A DNA stretch of 64,000 bases, taken from assembly GCF_003400205.1 (NCBI RefSeq), contig NZ_QUQV01000004.1, positions 62,001 through 126,000 on the forward strand, written 5' to 3'. This DNA is from Bacillus sp. HNG. GTDB lineage: Bacteria > Bacillota > Bacilli > Bacillales > Bacillaceae_L. Within the stretch, counting starts at the first letter, position 1. Every line of letters starts with the position of its first letter. The notes under the pieces are model-generated. The model worked only from the letters and a program-made list of their open reading frames with translations. It did no database searches and had not been told where the DNA came from. The position numbers and the translations under genes were made by a program. Positions 34,533-46,340 of this stretch are shown here, one piece after another.

Positions 34533-35672
34533 ATGTACTTTAAATTATCAGAAGAGCATGAAATGATTCGGAAAATGGTTCGTGATTTTGCTAAAAATGA
34601 GGTGGCACCAACTGCGGCAGAGCGCGATGAAGAGGAGCGCTTTGATCGTGAAATTTTCGATAAAATGGCAGAGCTTGGCTTAACAGGGATTCCGTGGCCA
34701 GAGGAATATGGTGGCATTGGCAGTGACTATTTAGCATATTGTATCGCTGTCGAGGAACTTTCAAGAGTTTGTGCATCAACAGGTGTCACTCTTTCTGCCC
34801 ATACATCACTTGCAGGCTGGCCTATTTACAAGTTTGGTAGTGAGGAGCAAAAGCAAAAATATTTACGACCAATGGCACAAGGTGAAAAAATGGGCGCTTA
34901 TGGTTTAACAGAGCCTGGCTCAGGCTCAGATGCAGGTGGAATGAGAACAACTGCGAGATTAGAAGGCGATCATTATGTGTTAAATGGTTCTAAAATCTTC
35001 ATCACTAACGGTGGGATTGCTGACATCTATGTTGTATTTGCGCTGACAGACCCATCCTCAAAGCATAAAGGAACGAGTGCCTTTATTATCGAGAGCGACT
35101 TCCCTGGCTTCTCTGTTGGGAAAAAAGAAAAGAAGATGGGAATTCGTTCATCACCGACAACTGAAATTATGTTTGAAGAATGCCGTGTACCTAAGGAAAA
35201 TCTACTTGGCGAAGAGGGAGAAGGCTTTAAAATTGCGATGATGACGCTTGACGGTGGTCGAAACGGAATTGCCGCACAAGCGGTAGGGATTGCTCAGGGA
35301 GCACTTGATGCAGCAACAGAGTATGCGAAGGAACGTGTTCAGTTCGGCAAACCAATTGCTGCTCAACAAGGGGTTGGTTTTAAGCTTGCGGATATGGCAA
35401 CTAGTGTTGAGGCAGCACGTCTCTTAACCTATCAAGCGGCATGGCTGGAATCAGAAGGGCTTCCATATGGTAAGGAATCCGCAATGTCGAAATTATTTGC
35501 TGGAGACACTGCCATGAAGGTCACAACAGACGCAGTCCAAATCTTTGGTGGCTATGGGTATACAAAGGATTATCCGGTGGAGCGTTATATGCGTGATGCA
35601 AAAATCACCCAAATTTACGAAGGTACTCAAGAAATTCAACGCCTAGTAATCTCTAGAATGTTAACAAAATAG
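34533..35672 (+). CDS. acdA: Acyl-CoA dehydrogenase AcdA
   Basis: A 379-residue enzyme starting [20 protein letters not shown], which with [31 protein letters not shown] and [15 protein letters not shown] (catalytic glutamate) closely matches B. subtilis AcdA, length included. ATG 34533 follows GTGGAGGT at 8 bases; the ATG 21 bases upstream lacks a site. It catalyses the first, FAD-linked step of acyl-CoA beta-oxidation. It is followed by the TetR regulator and IcmF. Confidence 0.92.
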   Translation: MYFKLSEEHEMIRKMVRDFAKNEVAPTAAERDEEERFDREIFDKMAELGLTGIPWPEEYGGIGSDYLAYCIAVEELSRVCASTGVTLSAHTSLAGWPIYKFGSEEQKQKYLRPMAQGEKMGAYGLTEPGSGSDAGGMRTTARLEGDHYVLNGSKIFITNGGIADIYVVFALTDPSSKHKGTSAFIIESDFPGFSVGKKEKKMGIRSSPTTEIMFEECRVPKENLLGEEGEGFKIAMMTLDGGRNGIAAQAVGIAQGALDAATEYAKERVQFGKPIAAQQGVGFKLADMATSVEAARLLTYQAAWLESEGLPYGKESAMSKLFAGDTAMKVTTDAVQIFGGYGYTKDYPVERYMRDAKITQIYEGTQEIQRLVISRMLTK

Positions 35673-35727
35673 TGGGACGCGGGGACAGGTCCCGTGTAGC
35701 AGAAAAAGTAGAGCAGGGGGTGGAAAA

Positions 35728-36348
35728 ATGCGTAGGAATGATGTGCCGGCCTCGGTAAAGGATGAACGGCTTATTAAGAAACGGCGAGACCAGATGATTA
35801 AAGGAGCAGTGACGCTTTTTAAGGAAAAAGGGTTTCATCGCTCCACAACACGAGAGATTGCAAAAGCTGCCGGTTTTAGCATCGGTACGCTGTATGAATA
35901 TATTCGAAAAAAAGAGGATGTTCTCTATTTGGTTGTAGATAGTATCTATGACCAGGTTCAAGAACGACTCCAGCAAGCGATTAACACGAAGGAAGGTAGT
36001 ATCGAAAGCTTGAAACTGGCGATTCGTAATTACTTCCTCGTCATGGATGAAATGCAAGATGAGGTTCTTGTCCTCTATCAGGAGGCCAAGTCTCTTTCGA
36101 AGGACGCGCTGCCATATGTGCTAAACAAGGAAGTCGAAATGGTCGGCATGTTTGAAAAAGCAATTGAGGACTGTATTGCAAAAGGGGAACTTCAATTGCC
36201 AAAGAAGCAGGTCGAGCTTGTAGCCCATAATATTTTCGTGCTTGGTCAGATGTGGGGCTTTCGCCGCTGGGCAATGCGCAAGCTTTTTACACTTGAAGAA
36301 TACATTGAAATGCAAACAGAGCTTTTATTAAAGGGGATTGAAAAATAA
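35728..36348 (+). CDS. TetR/AcrR family transcriptional regulator
   Basis: A 206-residue regulator. The N-terminal TetR helix-turn-helix is clear (GFHRSTTREIAKAAGFSIG, then TLYEYIRKKEDVL, residues 38-66); the C-terminal ligand domain is helical with LGQMWGFRRWAM. ATG follows GGGGGTGG. It sits between acdA and icmF, 21 bases before the latter, so it probably controls this short-chain acyl-CoA cluster. It is not close to B. subtilis FadR (YsiA) by eye. Ligand unknown, perhaps an acyl-CoA. Confidence 0.85.
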   Translation: MRRNDVPASVKDERLIKKRRDQMIKGAVTLFKEKGFHRSTTREIAKAAGFSIGTLYEYIRKKEDVLYLVVDSIYDQVQERLQQAINTKEGSIESLKLAIRNYFLVMDEMQDEVLVLYQEAKSLSKDALPYVLNKEVEMVGMFEKAIEDCIAKGELQLPKKQVELVAHNIFVLGQMWGFRRWAMRKLFTLEEYIEMQTELLLKGIEK

Positions 36349-36369
36349 AAGGGTTTGGGGGAGAAGCAA

Positions 36370-39300
36370 ATGAGTACGGTAGAAGTATATCGTCCCAAGC
36401 ATCATGTGCGGTTTGTGACGGCTTCAAGTTTGTTTGATGGGCATGATGCTTCGATTAATATTATGCGCCGCATCCTGCAGGCAAGCGGAGCCGAGGTCAT
36501 TCACCTTGGGCATAACCGTTCAGTGGAGGAAGTGGTCAATGCAGCCATCCAGGAGGATGCACAGGGCATTGCGATTTCCTCCTATCAAGGTGGTCATGTG
36601 GAATATTTTAAATACATGTATGATCTTCTTAAGGAGCGGGGAGCCTCTCATATCCGCATTTATGGCGGTGGTGGCGGTGTTATCATTCCTCGTGAAATCA
36701 AGGAGCTTCATGAATACGGAATTGCCGGTATTTTTTCACCTGAGGACGGCCGTGTGATGGGACTTCAAGGGATGATCAACAAAATGTTACAAGAATGCGA
36801 TTATCCAACAAGTACGGAGCTAACAGATGAGCTTGAGTTACTTCAAACAGGGGATTACAAAACAATTGCAAAGCTGATTACGATTGCTGAAAATCACATT
36901 GGAAACACAGCCGAGACAGCGGCAGCCGCAGAAACCATCATTCAAAAAATAAAAGACCTAGAGAAAAAGGTCCCTGTTGTGGGGATTACAGGCACAGGGG
37001 GAGCTGGAAAAAGCTCACTCACGGACGAATTAATTCGTCGTTTTATTAATGAAATGGAGGATAAAAAGGTAGCAATCCTGTCCGTTGACCCAACAAAACA
37101 AAAAACGGGTGGAGCCTTACTTGGTGACCGAATCCGGATGAATGCGATTTTTAACCCAAGAGTGTATATGCGAAGCCTTGCAACCCGGGGATCAAAAACA
37201 GAGTTATCCCTAGCGATCAAGGACGCCATCGCAGTTGTAAAAGCAGCAGGCTTTGACTTAATCATCGTTGAAACGAGTGGAATTGGGCAAGGGGACGCTG
37301 AGATTACTGAGGTCTGTGACATCTCGATGTATGTCATGACAAGTGAATTCGGTGCACCTTCACAGCTTGAAAAAATCGACATGATTGACTATGCCGACCT
37401 CATTGTTATTAATAAATTCGAGCGCAAGGGATCAGAGGATGCGAAGCGTCAGGTGCAAAAACAGTACCAGCGAAGCCACCTTTTATTTGAAAAAGACTAT
37501 GAAGAGATGCCGGTGTTCGGAACGATTGCAAGTCAATTCAATGATCCGGGAACGAACGCCCTTTTTGCGAATTTAGTTGCTACGATTAACGAAAAAATGG
37601 TTACGGGTTGGAAAACGTCCTTTGAAAAAACAGCAGATGTTCAAAAACAAAATGTGATTATCCCTAATGATCGTCGTTATTATTTACGTGAGATTTCAGA
37701 TACGGTTCGAAATTATCATAAAAAAGCAGCTGAGCAGGTCGAAATTGCGCGTAAGCTATTCCAAATTAGCGGCACCATTGAAAGTGTGAAGGAGCTTGGA
37801 AACACAGAAGTTGTTACAACCCTTGAAAACTTAAAAGCTCAATATGAAGCAAAGCTTTCGGATGAATCGAAAAAGATCCTGGCAAACTGGGAAGCTACTA
37901 AGGAAACCTACAAGGGCGACAAGTTCATTACGAAAATCCGCGATCGAGAAATTATTACGATTCTCAAGACAAAGAGCCTTTCTGGTTTATCGATTCCTAA
38001 AATTTCTCTACCGGGCTTTAAGGACTTTGGGGAAATTTTACGGTGGGTATATAAAGAAAATGTGCCTGGGGCATTTCCCTATACGGCTGGGGTGTTTCCG
38101 TTCAAGCGTGAAGGGGAAGATCCGAAGCGTCAGTTTGCTGGTGAAGGGACTCCTGAACGAACCAACCGCCGTTTCCACTATTTATCCAAGGATGATGATG
38201 CGAAACGGTTAAGTACGGCATTTGACTCTGTCACCTTGTATGGAGAGGATCCTGCATATCGCCCTGATATTTATGGGAAGGTTGGCGAAAGTGGTGTCAA
38301 CGTTTGTACGCTTGATGATATGAAAAAGCTGTATAGAGGCTTTGACCTATGTGCACCTTCAACATCCGTTTCAATGACAATCAATGGCCCAGCGCCGATT
38401 ATTCTGGCGATGTTTATGAATACAGCGATTCACCAGCAGGTGGAAAGACGAGAGCAAGAACTTGGTCGCATGTTAACAGTGGACGAATTCCAAGAGGTCC
38501 GCGCAAAAACTTTACAAACAGTTCGTGGAACCGTTCAGGCCGATATTTTGAAGGAAGACCAGGGTCAAAATACTTGTATTTTTTCAACGGAATTTGCCCT
38601 TAGAATGATGGGGGATATTCAAGAGTATTTCATTGAAAACAAAGTGCGTAACTATTATTCCGTTTCAATTTCGGGCTACCATATCGCTGAAGCGGGTGCG
38701 AATCCCATTTCTCAGCTTGCTTTTACATTATCAAACGGGTTTACGTATGTGGAATACTACCTCAGCCGTGGCATGAAGATTGATGATTTTGCGCCAAACC
38801 TGTCCTTCTTCTTTAGTAACGGTTTGGACCCGGAGTATACGGTCATTGGCCGCGTCGCACGCCGCATTTGGGCAACTGTTATGAGAGAGAAGTATGGGGC
38901 AAATGAGCGCAGTCAAAAATTGAAGTACCATGTGCAAACATCAGGTCGCTCCTTGCATGCTCAAGAAATTGATTTTAATGATATCCGTACGACCTTACAA
39001 GCGCTTATGGCACTCCATGATAACTGTAATTCCCTCCATACGAACGCGTATGATGAGGCGATCACCACACCGACTGAAGAATCTGTCAGACGGGCAATGG
39101 CGATTCAAATGATTATTACGAAAGAGCATGGCTTAACGAAAAATGAAAATCCGTTACAAGGATCCTTCATCATTGAGGAGTTAACGGATTTAGTTGAGGA
39201 AGCAGTGCTACAGGAATTCGACCGACTGAATGACCGTGGCGGAGTTCTTGGTGCGATGGAAACTCAGTATCAGCGCGGAAAAATTCAAGATGAGTCGATG

Positions 39301-39630
39301 TATTATGAAATGAAAAAGCATACGGGAGAGCTTCCGATAATTGGGGTAAACACATACCTTAACCCAAATCCACCGACAGAAGAGGAATTAAACAATATTG
39401 AGCTTGCTCGCGCAACAAAGGAAGAAAAAGAACTTCAGATTAAAAATTTAAAAGAATTTCAGGACCGAAATAAGGATAAAGTAGAAGAAGCATTGAAGAA
39501 ATTAAAACAGGTTGCAGTTAATAATGGAAATATTTTTGCGGAATTAATGGAAACGGTCCAGGTTGCAAGTCTTGGACAAATCACACAGGCCCTTTATGAA
39601 GTGGGCGGACAATACCGTAGAAATATGTAG
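36370..39630 (+). CDS. icmF: Fused isobutyryl-CoA mutase IcmF
   Basis: A 1086-residue fusion. Residues 1-150 bind adenosylcobalamin ([17 protein letters not shown], with the lower-axial histidine motif). Residues about 200-420 are the MeaI-type GTPase chaperone ([15 protein letters not shown]-loop, [17 protein letters not shown]). The rest is the mutase TIM-barrel, with [20 protein letters not shown] and [14 protein letters not shown]. It interconverts isobutyryl-CoA and n-butyryl-CoA; some family members act on pivalyl- or isovaleryl-CoA, which I cannot decide. ATG 36370 follows GGGGGAG; an upstream TTG-type start is less likely. It links valine breakdown to the butyryl-CoA genes upstream. 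Confidence 0.93.
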   Translation: MSTVEVYRPKHHVRFVTASSLFDGHDASINIMRRILQASGAEVIHLGHNRSVEEVVNAAIQEDAQGIAISSYQGGHVEYFKYMYDLLKERGASHIRIYGGGGGVIIPREIKELHEYGIAGIFSPEDGRVMGLQGMINKMLQECDYPTSTELTDELELLQTGDYKTIAKLITIAENHIGNTAETAAAAETIIQKIKDLEKKVPVVGITGTGGAGKSSLTDELIRRFINEMEDKKVAILSVDPTKQKTGGALLGDRIRMNAIFNPRVYMRSLATRGSKTELSLAIKDAIAVVKAAGFDLIIVETSGIGQGDAEITEVCDISMYVMTSEFGAPSQLEKIDMIDYADLIVINKFERKGSEDAKRQVQKQYQRSHLLFEKDYEEMPVFGTIASQFNDPGTNALFANLVATINEKMVTGWKTSFEKTADVQKQNVIIPNDRRYYLREISDTVRNYHKKAAEQVEIARKLFQISGTIESVKELGNTEVVTTLENLKAQYEAKLSDESKKILANWEATKETYKGDKFITKIRDREIITILKTKSLSGLSIPKISLPGFKDFGEILRWVYKENVPGAFPYTAGVFPFKREGEDPKRQFAGEGTPERTNRRFHYLSKDDDAKRLSTAFDSVTLYGEDPAYRPDIYGKVGESGVNVCTLDDMKKLYRGFDLCAPSTSVSMTINGPAPIILAMFMNTAIHQQVERREQELGRMLTVDEFQEVRAKTLQTVRGTVQADILKEDQGQNTCIFSTEFALRMMGDIQEYFIENKVRNYYSVSISGYHIAEAGANPISQLAFTLSNGFTYVEYYLSRGMKIDDFAPNLSFFFSNGLDPEYTVIGRVARRIWATVMREKYGANERSQKLKYHVQTSGRSLHAQEIDFNDIRTTLQALMALHDNCNSLHTNAYDEAITTPTEESVRRAMAIQMIITKEHGLTKNENPLQGSFIIEELTDLVEEAVLQEFDRLNDRGGVLGAMETQYQRGKIQDESMYYEMKKHTGELPIIGVNTYLNPNPPTEEELNNIELARATKEEKELQIKNLKEFQDRNKDKVEEALKKLKQVAVNNGNIFAELMETVQVASLGQITQALYEVGGQYRRNM

Positions 39631-39640
39631 AAAAAGATCG

Positions 39641-39675
39641 AGGCTGGGTCAAAATAGGTTGACTCAGCCTTAAAA
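39641..39675 (+). terminator. Hairpin after icmF
   Basis: AGGCTGGGTCAA pairs with TTGACTCAGCCT; only a weak T/A tail follows. Confidence 0.6.
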
Positions 39676-39826
39676 AATGTATTGACTGGCATAAAGTGGT
39701 TGATTTTGTTTATAATGAATGATATGTATTTTACAGAACTTATTTTTATTGTAGTTCATGGTTAAACATTATACTCTAGTTTTTTACCAAGGTTTGTAGT
39801 TACATACATAGAAAGGGAGTGCCTTG

Positions 39827-40396
39827 ATGAGTCTAGATCAATACTCACCAGAGCAAATAAAAGAAATGTCAATGCTTGAAGTAGCGTATGAGATTTTCTT
39901 AGGGAGAAAAGATGCAATCGCATTTAACGAGCTAGTTGACGAAGTAGCAAAAGTATTAGAGCTTTCCGAAGAAGAGCTTCGCGCAAGAATTTCTCAGTTT
40001 TATACAGATATTAATATCGATGGTCGTTTTATTACATTAGGTGATAACCGTTGGGGACTTCGTACATGGTATCCGTATGAGCAAATCGATGAAGAGGTTA
40101 CTCATACTGAAAAGCCGAAGAAGAAGAAAAAGGGCAAGAAGAAGAAGGATGAAGATGACGATCTTATCGACTTCGATGACCTTGATGAAGATGATCTTGA
40201 TTTCGATGAAGATTATGATGAAGAAGACGAAGATCTAGTAGACATCGACGACGAAGAGGAAGAGGAAGAGGAAGACTTCGATGACATTGACGATGAGGAA
40301 GACGAAGATTTCGATGATGAGGAAGAACTTCTCGATGATGAAGAATATGAATTAGATGAAGAAGATGAAGAACTAGAGGAAGAGGACGAAGACTAA
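39827..40396 (+). CDS. rpoE: RNA polymerase delta subunit
   Basis: A 189-residue protein. The folded N-terminal HARE-HTH domain (SMLEVAYEIFLGRKDAIAFNELVDEVA region, residues 1-90) is followed by a short lysine patch (KPKKKKKGKKKK) and a long, almost purely Asp/Glu tail of about 80 residues. This charge layout is diagnostic. Delta binds core RNA polymerase, speeds recycling and lowers non-specific DNA binding. ATG 39827 follows GGGAG; a TTG sits just before it. It precedes pyrG as in B. subtilis. Confidence 0.95.
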   Translation: MSLDQYSPEQIKEMSMLEVAYEIFLGRKDAIAFNELVDEVAKVLELSEEELRARISQFYTDINIDGRFITLGDNRWGLRTWYPYEQIDEEVTHTEKPKKKKKGKKKKDEDDDLIDFDDLDEDDLDFDEDYDEEDEDLVDIDDEEEEEEEDFDDIDDEEDEDFDDEEELLDDEEYELDEEDEELEEEDED

Positions 40397-40441
40397 CGTC
40401 TAGAGTGATCATTGGTAACTAAATTCCACTTAAACTTCATA

Positions 40442-40557
40442 TTGACTTTTCAATCTTAACTCGGTAGAATACTTTTTGGGCTCTAAAAAAAGAGTATCTA
40501 CGAAACCATATTACAAGTTTCGCTCCCTTACTTATTGTAAGAGGAGCTTTTTTATTT
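40442..40557 (+). promoter_or_regulatory. pyrG promoter, GGGCTC start site and CTP-responsive attenuator
   Basis: TTGACT and TAGAAT are 17 bp apart; seven bases later the predicted transcript begins GGGCTC (40478-40483), the same initial sequence as B. subtilis pyrG. A terminator (GCTCCC..TTAC / GTAA..GGAGC plus T-run, 40522-40557) follows. In the known mechanism low CTP makes polymerase stutter on GGG, and the added G residues pair with the C/U-rich 5' arm of the terminator. The CUCCC arm needed for this is present at 40522-40527. Confidence 0.85.
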
Positions 40558-40661
40558 TTATAAGGTAAAAAGGTACGTAAGTGAAAAGACATACCCCCGC
40601 ATTAAGAAAGATTCCTTTATACAATTTCATAAATTTGAGCAAACTTTAACTAATTACATGA

Positions 40662-42287
<1,626 letters not shown>

Positions 42288-42301
42288 TAAGGGAATAGTA
42301 G

Positions 42302-42341
42302 AAATGGCGAGTGAAATACACACTCGCCATTTTCTTTTTTT
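42302..42341 (+). terminator. pyrG terminator
   Basis: AATGGCGAGTG pairs with CACTCGCCATT and is followed by a long T-run. Confidence 0.92.
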
Positions 42342-42358
42342 TATAAATGGTATATCAA

Positions 42359-42395
42359 TTGACGATAAAACAATCATGTTATATATTTATAACAT
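42359..42395 (+). promoter_or_regulatory. Promoter with perfect palindromic operator of the XRE module
   Basis: TTGACG (42359-42364) and TATATT (42382-42387) are 17 bp apart. The 20-bp palindrome ATGTTATATATTTATAACAT (42376-42395) covers the -10 hexamer; another TAACAT half-site lies at 42411. It probably is the autoregulatory operator of the XRE repressor that follows. Confidence 0.65.
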
Positions 42396-42442
42396 AATGT
42401 GAGAAATACATAACATTTTAACAAGGAGGAGGGTGTCACTAT

Positions 42443-42643
42443 TTGTTAAAGACAAAACTAAAGGAATTTCGTGCAAAACATAACATGAATCAACAGACAT
42501 TGGCAGATAAGGTAGGCGTTAGAAGAGAAACGATTGGGCATCTCGAACGTGGAAACTACAGTCCTTCACTAAAATTAGCATGGGACATTGCACAGGTTTT
42601 TGATGTTCGGATAGAAGAGATATTCCAATATGAGGAGGAATAA
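42443..42643 (+). CDS. XRE-family transcriptional regulator (module 1)
   Basis: A 66-residue single-domain Cro/C1-type helix-turn-helix protein ([20 protein letters not shown] at the recognition helices; ends EEIFQYEEE). It starts with TTG after AGGAGGAGGG. It heads a three-gene operon with a membrane protein and a small soluble protein inserted between pyrG and ywjG relative to B. subtilis order. The same type of regulator occurs at 55957. Likely an autorepressor. Confidence 0.85.
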   Translation: MLKTKLKEFRAKHNMNQQTLADKVGVRRETIGHLERGNYSPSLKLAWDIAQVFDVRIEEIFQYEEE

Positions 42644-42646
42644 GAG

Positions 42647-43174
42647 ATGGATGAAAGAAGTCAGCAACAGATTGCAAAGGGATTGGCGATTACTTTAGGC
42701 ATTGTGTACATATCTCTTTTTAGTTTCGCTATTTGGAAGTATGTGAGCACGAAGGATATATCCAGCATTACTTGGGAGTTAGTGTTCATAGTTATGATAC
42801 CAGCATCCATTGTTTGGTTTGCACGTCGTGATGAAAGCTTAACAATTCCTAAAATGATTTCAGGTAATCTAATCGATACGGGATTAAGTAAAAAATCTCA
42901 ATCAAAAAGAAAAAAATATTATTTTCTGGATTCATTGGGCTTTGCAATGGTTGTGTTGATTCTCACAATCATTACAAACTTCTTTATCGAAAAAGAGTGG
43001 CAACACTTTCCTTTGTTCCCTCAAATGAGTGAAGTCTCAAATATTATTGTGACTTTGTCCATTGAATTTGTAATCTCCTTAGTTGTGTTTTTTACTATTT
43101 CCTATGTATGGGAGGAGTTCAATATAAGAAGATACAACCGAAAACTGGATGAGTTGGAGGACAATCATGAATAA
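42647..43174 (+). CDS. Four-helix membrane protein (module 1)
   Basis: A 175-residue protein with four membrane segments in two pairs (residues 10-60 and 95-155) around a basic cytoplasmic loop (KKSQSKRKKYY), and a charged C-terminus. The ribosome-binding site (GAGGAGG) lies inside the end of the preceding regulator gene, and the next gene overlaps its 3' end by 8 bases. Pairing with a small XRE regulator suggests a regulated envelope protein. I do not recognise a named family with confidence. Confidence 0.65.
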   Translation: MDERSQQQIAKGLAITLGIVYISLFSFAIWKYVSTKDISSITWELVFIVMIPASIVWFARRDESLTIPKMISGNLIDTGLSKKSQSKRKKYYFLDSLGFAMVVLILTIITNFFIEKEWQHFPLFPQMSEVSNIIVTLSIEFVISLVVFFTISYVWEEFNIRRYNRKLDELEDNHE

Positions 43175-43496
43175 ATTTGATGAAAAAATCATGCAAATGG
43201 CTCAGGAAAATGATGAGATATTCGAATTGCTTCAAAGTGAAATGCGCAGTAATGGTGGAAAAGTATTAAATTTTTTATTAGAGGGTTTATTTTCGTTTGA
43301 CTCAGCTGTGAAACAATTGGAAAAGAGAGAGGCCTTTTATCTCGTCATGAATCATGAAAAGGCAGAACTAGTTACCTTTCAAAAAACACTAGAGCTTTCC
43401 CGTCAAGATGTAACAGGAGCTATACAATTGGCATCTGGTAAAAAAACGTTTGATTTTAATGGATATAGATATAAGCTGTTTCGAAAAATCAAATAA
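43167..43496 (+). CDS. Small soluble protein of unknown function (module 1)
   Basis: A 109-residue protein, mostly helical in appearance, with charged N-terminus (NKFDEKIMQMAQENDEIFE) and a basic C-terminus (FDFNGYRYKLFRKIK). No known motif is recognised. ATG at 43167 follows TTGGAGGA and overlaps the preceding membrane-protein gene by 8 bases, so it belongs to the same operon and its translation is coupled. Confidence 0.6.
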   Translation: MNKFDEKIMQMAQENDEIFELLQSEMRSNGGKVLNFLLEGLFSFDSAVKQLEKREAFYLVMNHEKAELVTFQKTLELSRQDVTGAIQLASGKKTFDFNGYRYKLFRKIK

Positions 43497-43537
43497 CCAC
43501 CAAAAAAACTTGCCACTAAGTAGGCAAGTTTTTCATT

Positions 43538-44071
43538 CTATTCAAATTCTTCGACCATTTCTTTGATTGTAAATTTTAGTCCGAAATAGGCATATAAGGC
43601 TGTCATCACGCTTGGGAAACCGAAGCGGGTTCCTAGATCATCTGGAATAAGTGGCTTCGTTAGCTTACTATCAATATGGATATCGACGACTTCATTCAGA
43701 GTCCGTTCACCCTCTGTTTTTACAATCGCGGAAATCGCAACCGTTTGAATTCCGTTAATATGAAGTTCTTCCGCGAGTTTGATCGCTTCTTTATCTGTTG
43801 AAAATCGTGTGATTAATAAAACAGAGTCAACACCCTCAACCTCATTCATTTTTTCATTCGTAAACAAAGGCTTAGCCGAAAGTAAGGGTTCAGCACCAAA
43901 TAAAGCTTCTGTTTCAACCGCAGCCATTTCACCGAAGCCATGAACGAAAATAGAACCTTCGCTAATGATAGACTGAGCAAGGATTCTTGCGCCATCCTCC
44001 ATATTCATTTCTTCTTGTTCCATAATCCGATTAAAATGTCCCTGAAGTTGGGTTGTAAAAATTTTTAACAT
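43538..44071 (-). CDS. ywjG: DUF2529 family protein (YwjG)
   Basis: A 177-residue protein of the DUF2529 family with a SIS-like pattern (ARILAQSIISEGSIFVHGFGEM; VDSVLLITRFSTDKEAIKLAEEL; PDDLGTRFGFPSVMTALYAYFG). The start MLKIFTTQLQGHFNRI fits family members; AAAGGA lies about 12 bases ahead. Longer readings begin in the promoter region of spo0F. It is divergent from spo0F and convergent with the XRE module. Sugar-phosphate binding is suggested by the SIS-like outline; function unknown. Confidence 0.82.
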   Translation of the reverse strand: MLKIFTTQLQGHFNRIMEQEEMNMEDGARILAQSIISEGSIFVHGFGEMAAVETEALFGAEPLLSAKPLFTNEKMNEVEGVDSVLLITRFSTDKEAIKLAEELHINGIQTVAISAIVKTEGERTLNEVVDIHIDSKLTKPLIPDDLGTRFGFPSVMTALYAYFGLKFTIKEMVEEFE

Positions 44072-44211
44072 ACGGGTAAAATTCCTTTCTATTGTATTAC
44101 TCATCTCCACTAGTATCATTATAACGTTATATGAAAAAAATAAGAAATCATGTCGATTTGTGTTGGCAAAACTTGTTTCGGTCTTGGAAATAAAAGTTTT
44201 CTGCGTAAAAA

Positions 44212-44241
44212 GAAGGAAATTTGTTACTTTTGGTAGAATTA
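44212..44241 (+). promoter_or_regulatory. SigH promoter of spo0F
   Basis: GAAGGAAAT (44212-44220) and GTAGAATTA (44233-44241) fit the SigH pattern RNAGGAWWW-N12-RNNGAATWW at every defined position, including the 12-bp spacer. spo0F is SigH-dependent in B. subtilis. A weak 0A-box-like TGTCGAT lies upstream at 44151. Confidence 0.75.
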
Positions 44242-44354
44242 AAAATGAATAACGATATAATAATATTCGAAAAAACGAACGTAATAAAGCGGTCGTAAAA
44301 ATCAAAGCAATCATTCTATAATTTTTTATCTATTTTAAGGGGGGTTTAAACAGA

Positions 44355-44726
44355 ATGTCAGAGAAAATCTTAATTGTTGATGACCAATACGGAATACGAA
44401 TACTGTTAAACGAAGTTTTTCAAAAAGAAGGTTATAAGACATTCCAAGCAGCTAATGGAGTACAAGCAATCGAAATCGTTCAAAAACACTCTCCAGATTT
44501 AGTATTACTAGATATGAAAATCCCTGGTATGGACGGGATTGAAATCTTGAAAAGACTTAAAAAAATCAATAAGGACATTCGAGTCATTATTATGACAGCT
44601 TATGGTGAACTTGATATGATTCAAGAAGCTAAGGATTTGGGAGCAATTACCCATTTTGCAAAACCTTTTGACATTGATGAATTACGTGAAGCGGTTAGAG
44701 CAAATATCCCATTAAAATCCGAATAA
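44355..44726 (+). CDS. spo0F: Sporulation phosphorelay response regulator Spo0F
   Basis: A 123-residue single-domain response regulator that takes phosphate from the sporulation kinases and hands it to Spo0B. The acidic pair is D9-D10, the phosphorylated aspartate is D53 ([11 protein letters not shown]), with T81 (MTAYG) and K103 (FAKPFD) completing the site. It has no output domain. ATG follows AAGGGGGG. It lies between ywjG and fba as in B. subtilis. Confidence 0.96.
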   Translation: MSEKILIVDDQYGIRILLNEVFQKEGYKTFQAANGVQAIEIVQKHSPDLVLLDMKIPGMDGIEILKRLKKINKDIRVIIMTAYGELDMIQEAKDLGAITHFAKPFDIDELREAVRANIPLKSE

Positions 44727-45066
44727 AAATCACAAAAAATACAAAACCGCATTGTTATTAAGATGAAAACGCTTCATGATAAATTCGGGAAATAATGGTT
44801 ACTTGCGAAATCAAAATCTTGTGATATGCTTAGTACTGTATTGTTGCTATTCCTTAACACAAAGGGCATTTTTGTGTGCTTTTTGACTGTTATTTTCTAT
44901 CTTAAGTCTACATATTATGTTTTTGTTTCGGTCACTCTATTAGGTGATACGAAATTCTTGGAATAGGTATACAATTAACCCCGGCGTTTCTTTGCCGTGG
45001 TTCTATGTGTATAGGGACTAACCCTTATTTTACACAATAAAAACGGTACAAAAGGAGGAAATTCAC
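44727..45066 (+). other. Gap between spo0F and fba: weak terminator and structured leader
   Basis: A weak hairpin (CACAAA/TTTGTG, about 44858-44878, followed by TGCTTTTTG) may end spo0F transcription. A stronger hairpin, AACCCCGGC / GCCGTGGTT (44977-45002), lies in the presumed fba leader, just after a TATACAAT that may be a -10 hexamer. No good -35 was found and no gene is present. Confidence 0.4.
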
Positions 45067-45924
45067 ATGCCTTTGGTTTCAATGAAAGAAATGCTTGAAA
45101 AAGCAAAAGCAGAAGGGTATGCAGTAGGTCAGTTTAACCTAAACAATCTAGAGTTCACACAAGCAATTTTACAAGCTGCACAAGAAGAAAATTCACCAGT
45201 TATTTTAGGTGTTTCTGAAGGTGCTGGCCGTTATATGGGTGGATTCAAAGTGGTAGTTGCAATGGTTAAAGCAATCATGGAAGAATCTAACATTACTGTT
45301 CCAGTTGCAATCCATCTTGACCATGGTTCTTCTTTCGAGAATTGTGCGAAAGCAATTCACGCTGGATTCACATCTGTTATGATTGATGCTTCTCATCATC
45401 CATTTGAAGAGAACATTGAGATTACTTCTAAGGTTGTCGAACTTGCACACTTCCACGGAGTATCTGTAGAAGCTGAGCTTGGTACTGTTGGTGGACAAGA
45501 AGATGACGTAGTAGCTGAAGGTGTTATCTATGCGGATGTAAATGAGTGCGTTGAGCTTGTTAATCGCACTGGCATTGATTGCTTAGCGCCTGCTTTAGGT
45601 TCAGTTCACGGTCCTTACAAAGGTGAACCAAACCTTGGTTTCAAAGAAATGGAAGAGATCGGAAACAAAACTGGTTTACCACTAGTGCTTCACGGTGGAA
45701 CTGGTATTCCTACAAAAGACATCCAAAAGTCAATTTCTCTTGGAACAGCTAAAATCAACGTAAATACAGAAAACCAAATTGCTTCAGCGAAAGCAGTTCG
45801 TGAAACACTTGCTGCTAAGCCTGATGAGTATGATCCTCGTAAATACTTAGGACCTGCTCGCGATGCAATTCGTGAAACTGTTAAAGGCAAAATGCGTGAA
45901 TTCGGTTCTTCTGGAAGAGCGTAA
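45067..45924 (+). CDS. fbaA: Class II fructose-1,6-bisphosphate aldolase
   Basis: A 285-residue zinc aldolase of glycolysis and gluconeogenesis. It shows [14 protein letters not shown] (catalytic Asp and zinc-binding His), [27 protein letters not shown] (zinc histidine), [10 protein letters not shown] and [11 protein letters not shown] follows AAAGGAGG. In B. subtilis the next gene is a transaldolase (ywjH); here a 686-base non-coding stretch leads directly to murA. Confidence 0.96.
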   Translation: MPLVSMKEMLEKAKAEGYAVGQFNLNNLEFTQAILQAAQEENSPVILGVSEGAGRYMGGFKVVVAMVKAIMEESNITVPVAIHLDHGSSFENCAKAIHAGFTSVMIDASHHPFEENIEITSKVVELAHFHGVSVEAELGTVGGQEDDVVAEGVIYADVNECVELVNRTGIDCLAPALGSVHGPYKGEPNLGFKEMEEIGNKTGLPLVLHGGTGIPTKDIQKSISLGTAKINVNTENQIASAKAVRETLAAKPDEYDPRKYLGPARDAIRETVKGKMREFGSSGRA

Positions 45925-45988
45925 GAAACCTTTTTAGATTTCAGACGTCTAATTAAATAGATTGGAGATTTGTCTCCAAACCATATAG

Positions 45989-46043
45989 AAAAGCCGCTTA
46001 TTTCCTGTTAAGTATAACGTGATTTGGAAATAGCGGTTTTCTT
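45989..46043 (+). terminator. fba terminator
   Basis: AAGCCGCTTATTTCC pairs with GGAAATAGCGG and is followed by TTTTCTTG. A separate small hairpin, TTGGAGA/TCTCCAA (45962-45979), precedes it. Confidence 0.7.
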
Positions 46044-46340
46044 GCGTTATAATAAGAAAAGCGCAAGACGATTTTTTGAAAATCCTTGCCGATGAAATGG
46101 GAGTCTAGGGGTAATTACAGATCATCAACACATAAAAAAGTGGAAGGAGCTGATTTGTGTCTTTTACCCAATCATTTTCAAACTAGATGAACGTAGCAAC
46201 GTAGATAGTAGAGACCTTCAACAAGATTCACTTCAATTGCACTAAACTTCACGTAAAACGATATCTCAAAACTAAAAAGAAAAAAGTATAACCTAAGTCC
46301 TATGGAGTTTTCCCTAAAGAAATATCTTTAGTGGGTTTAT

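Noticed and set aside
40038-40412. Antisense and shifted frames over the rpoE acidic tail
   Set aside because: They arise from the repetitive GAT/GAA codons of the Asp/Glu tail.
42443-43496. Toxin-antitoxin or phage-defence operon
   Set aside because: The regulator is a lone HTH, the second protein is a four-helix membrane protein and the third has no toxin or nuclease motif.
46156-46186. Very short GTG frame with a ribosome-binding-like AAGGAG in the fba-murA gap
   Set aside because: It is about nine codons long with no support as a gene or leader peptide.
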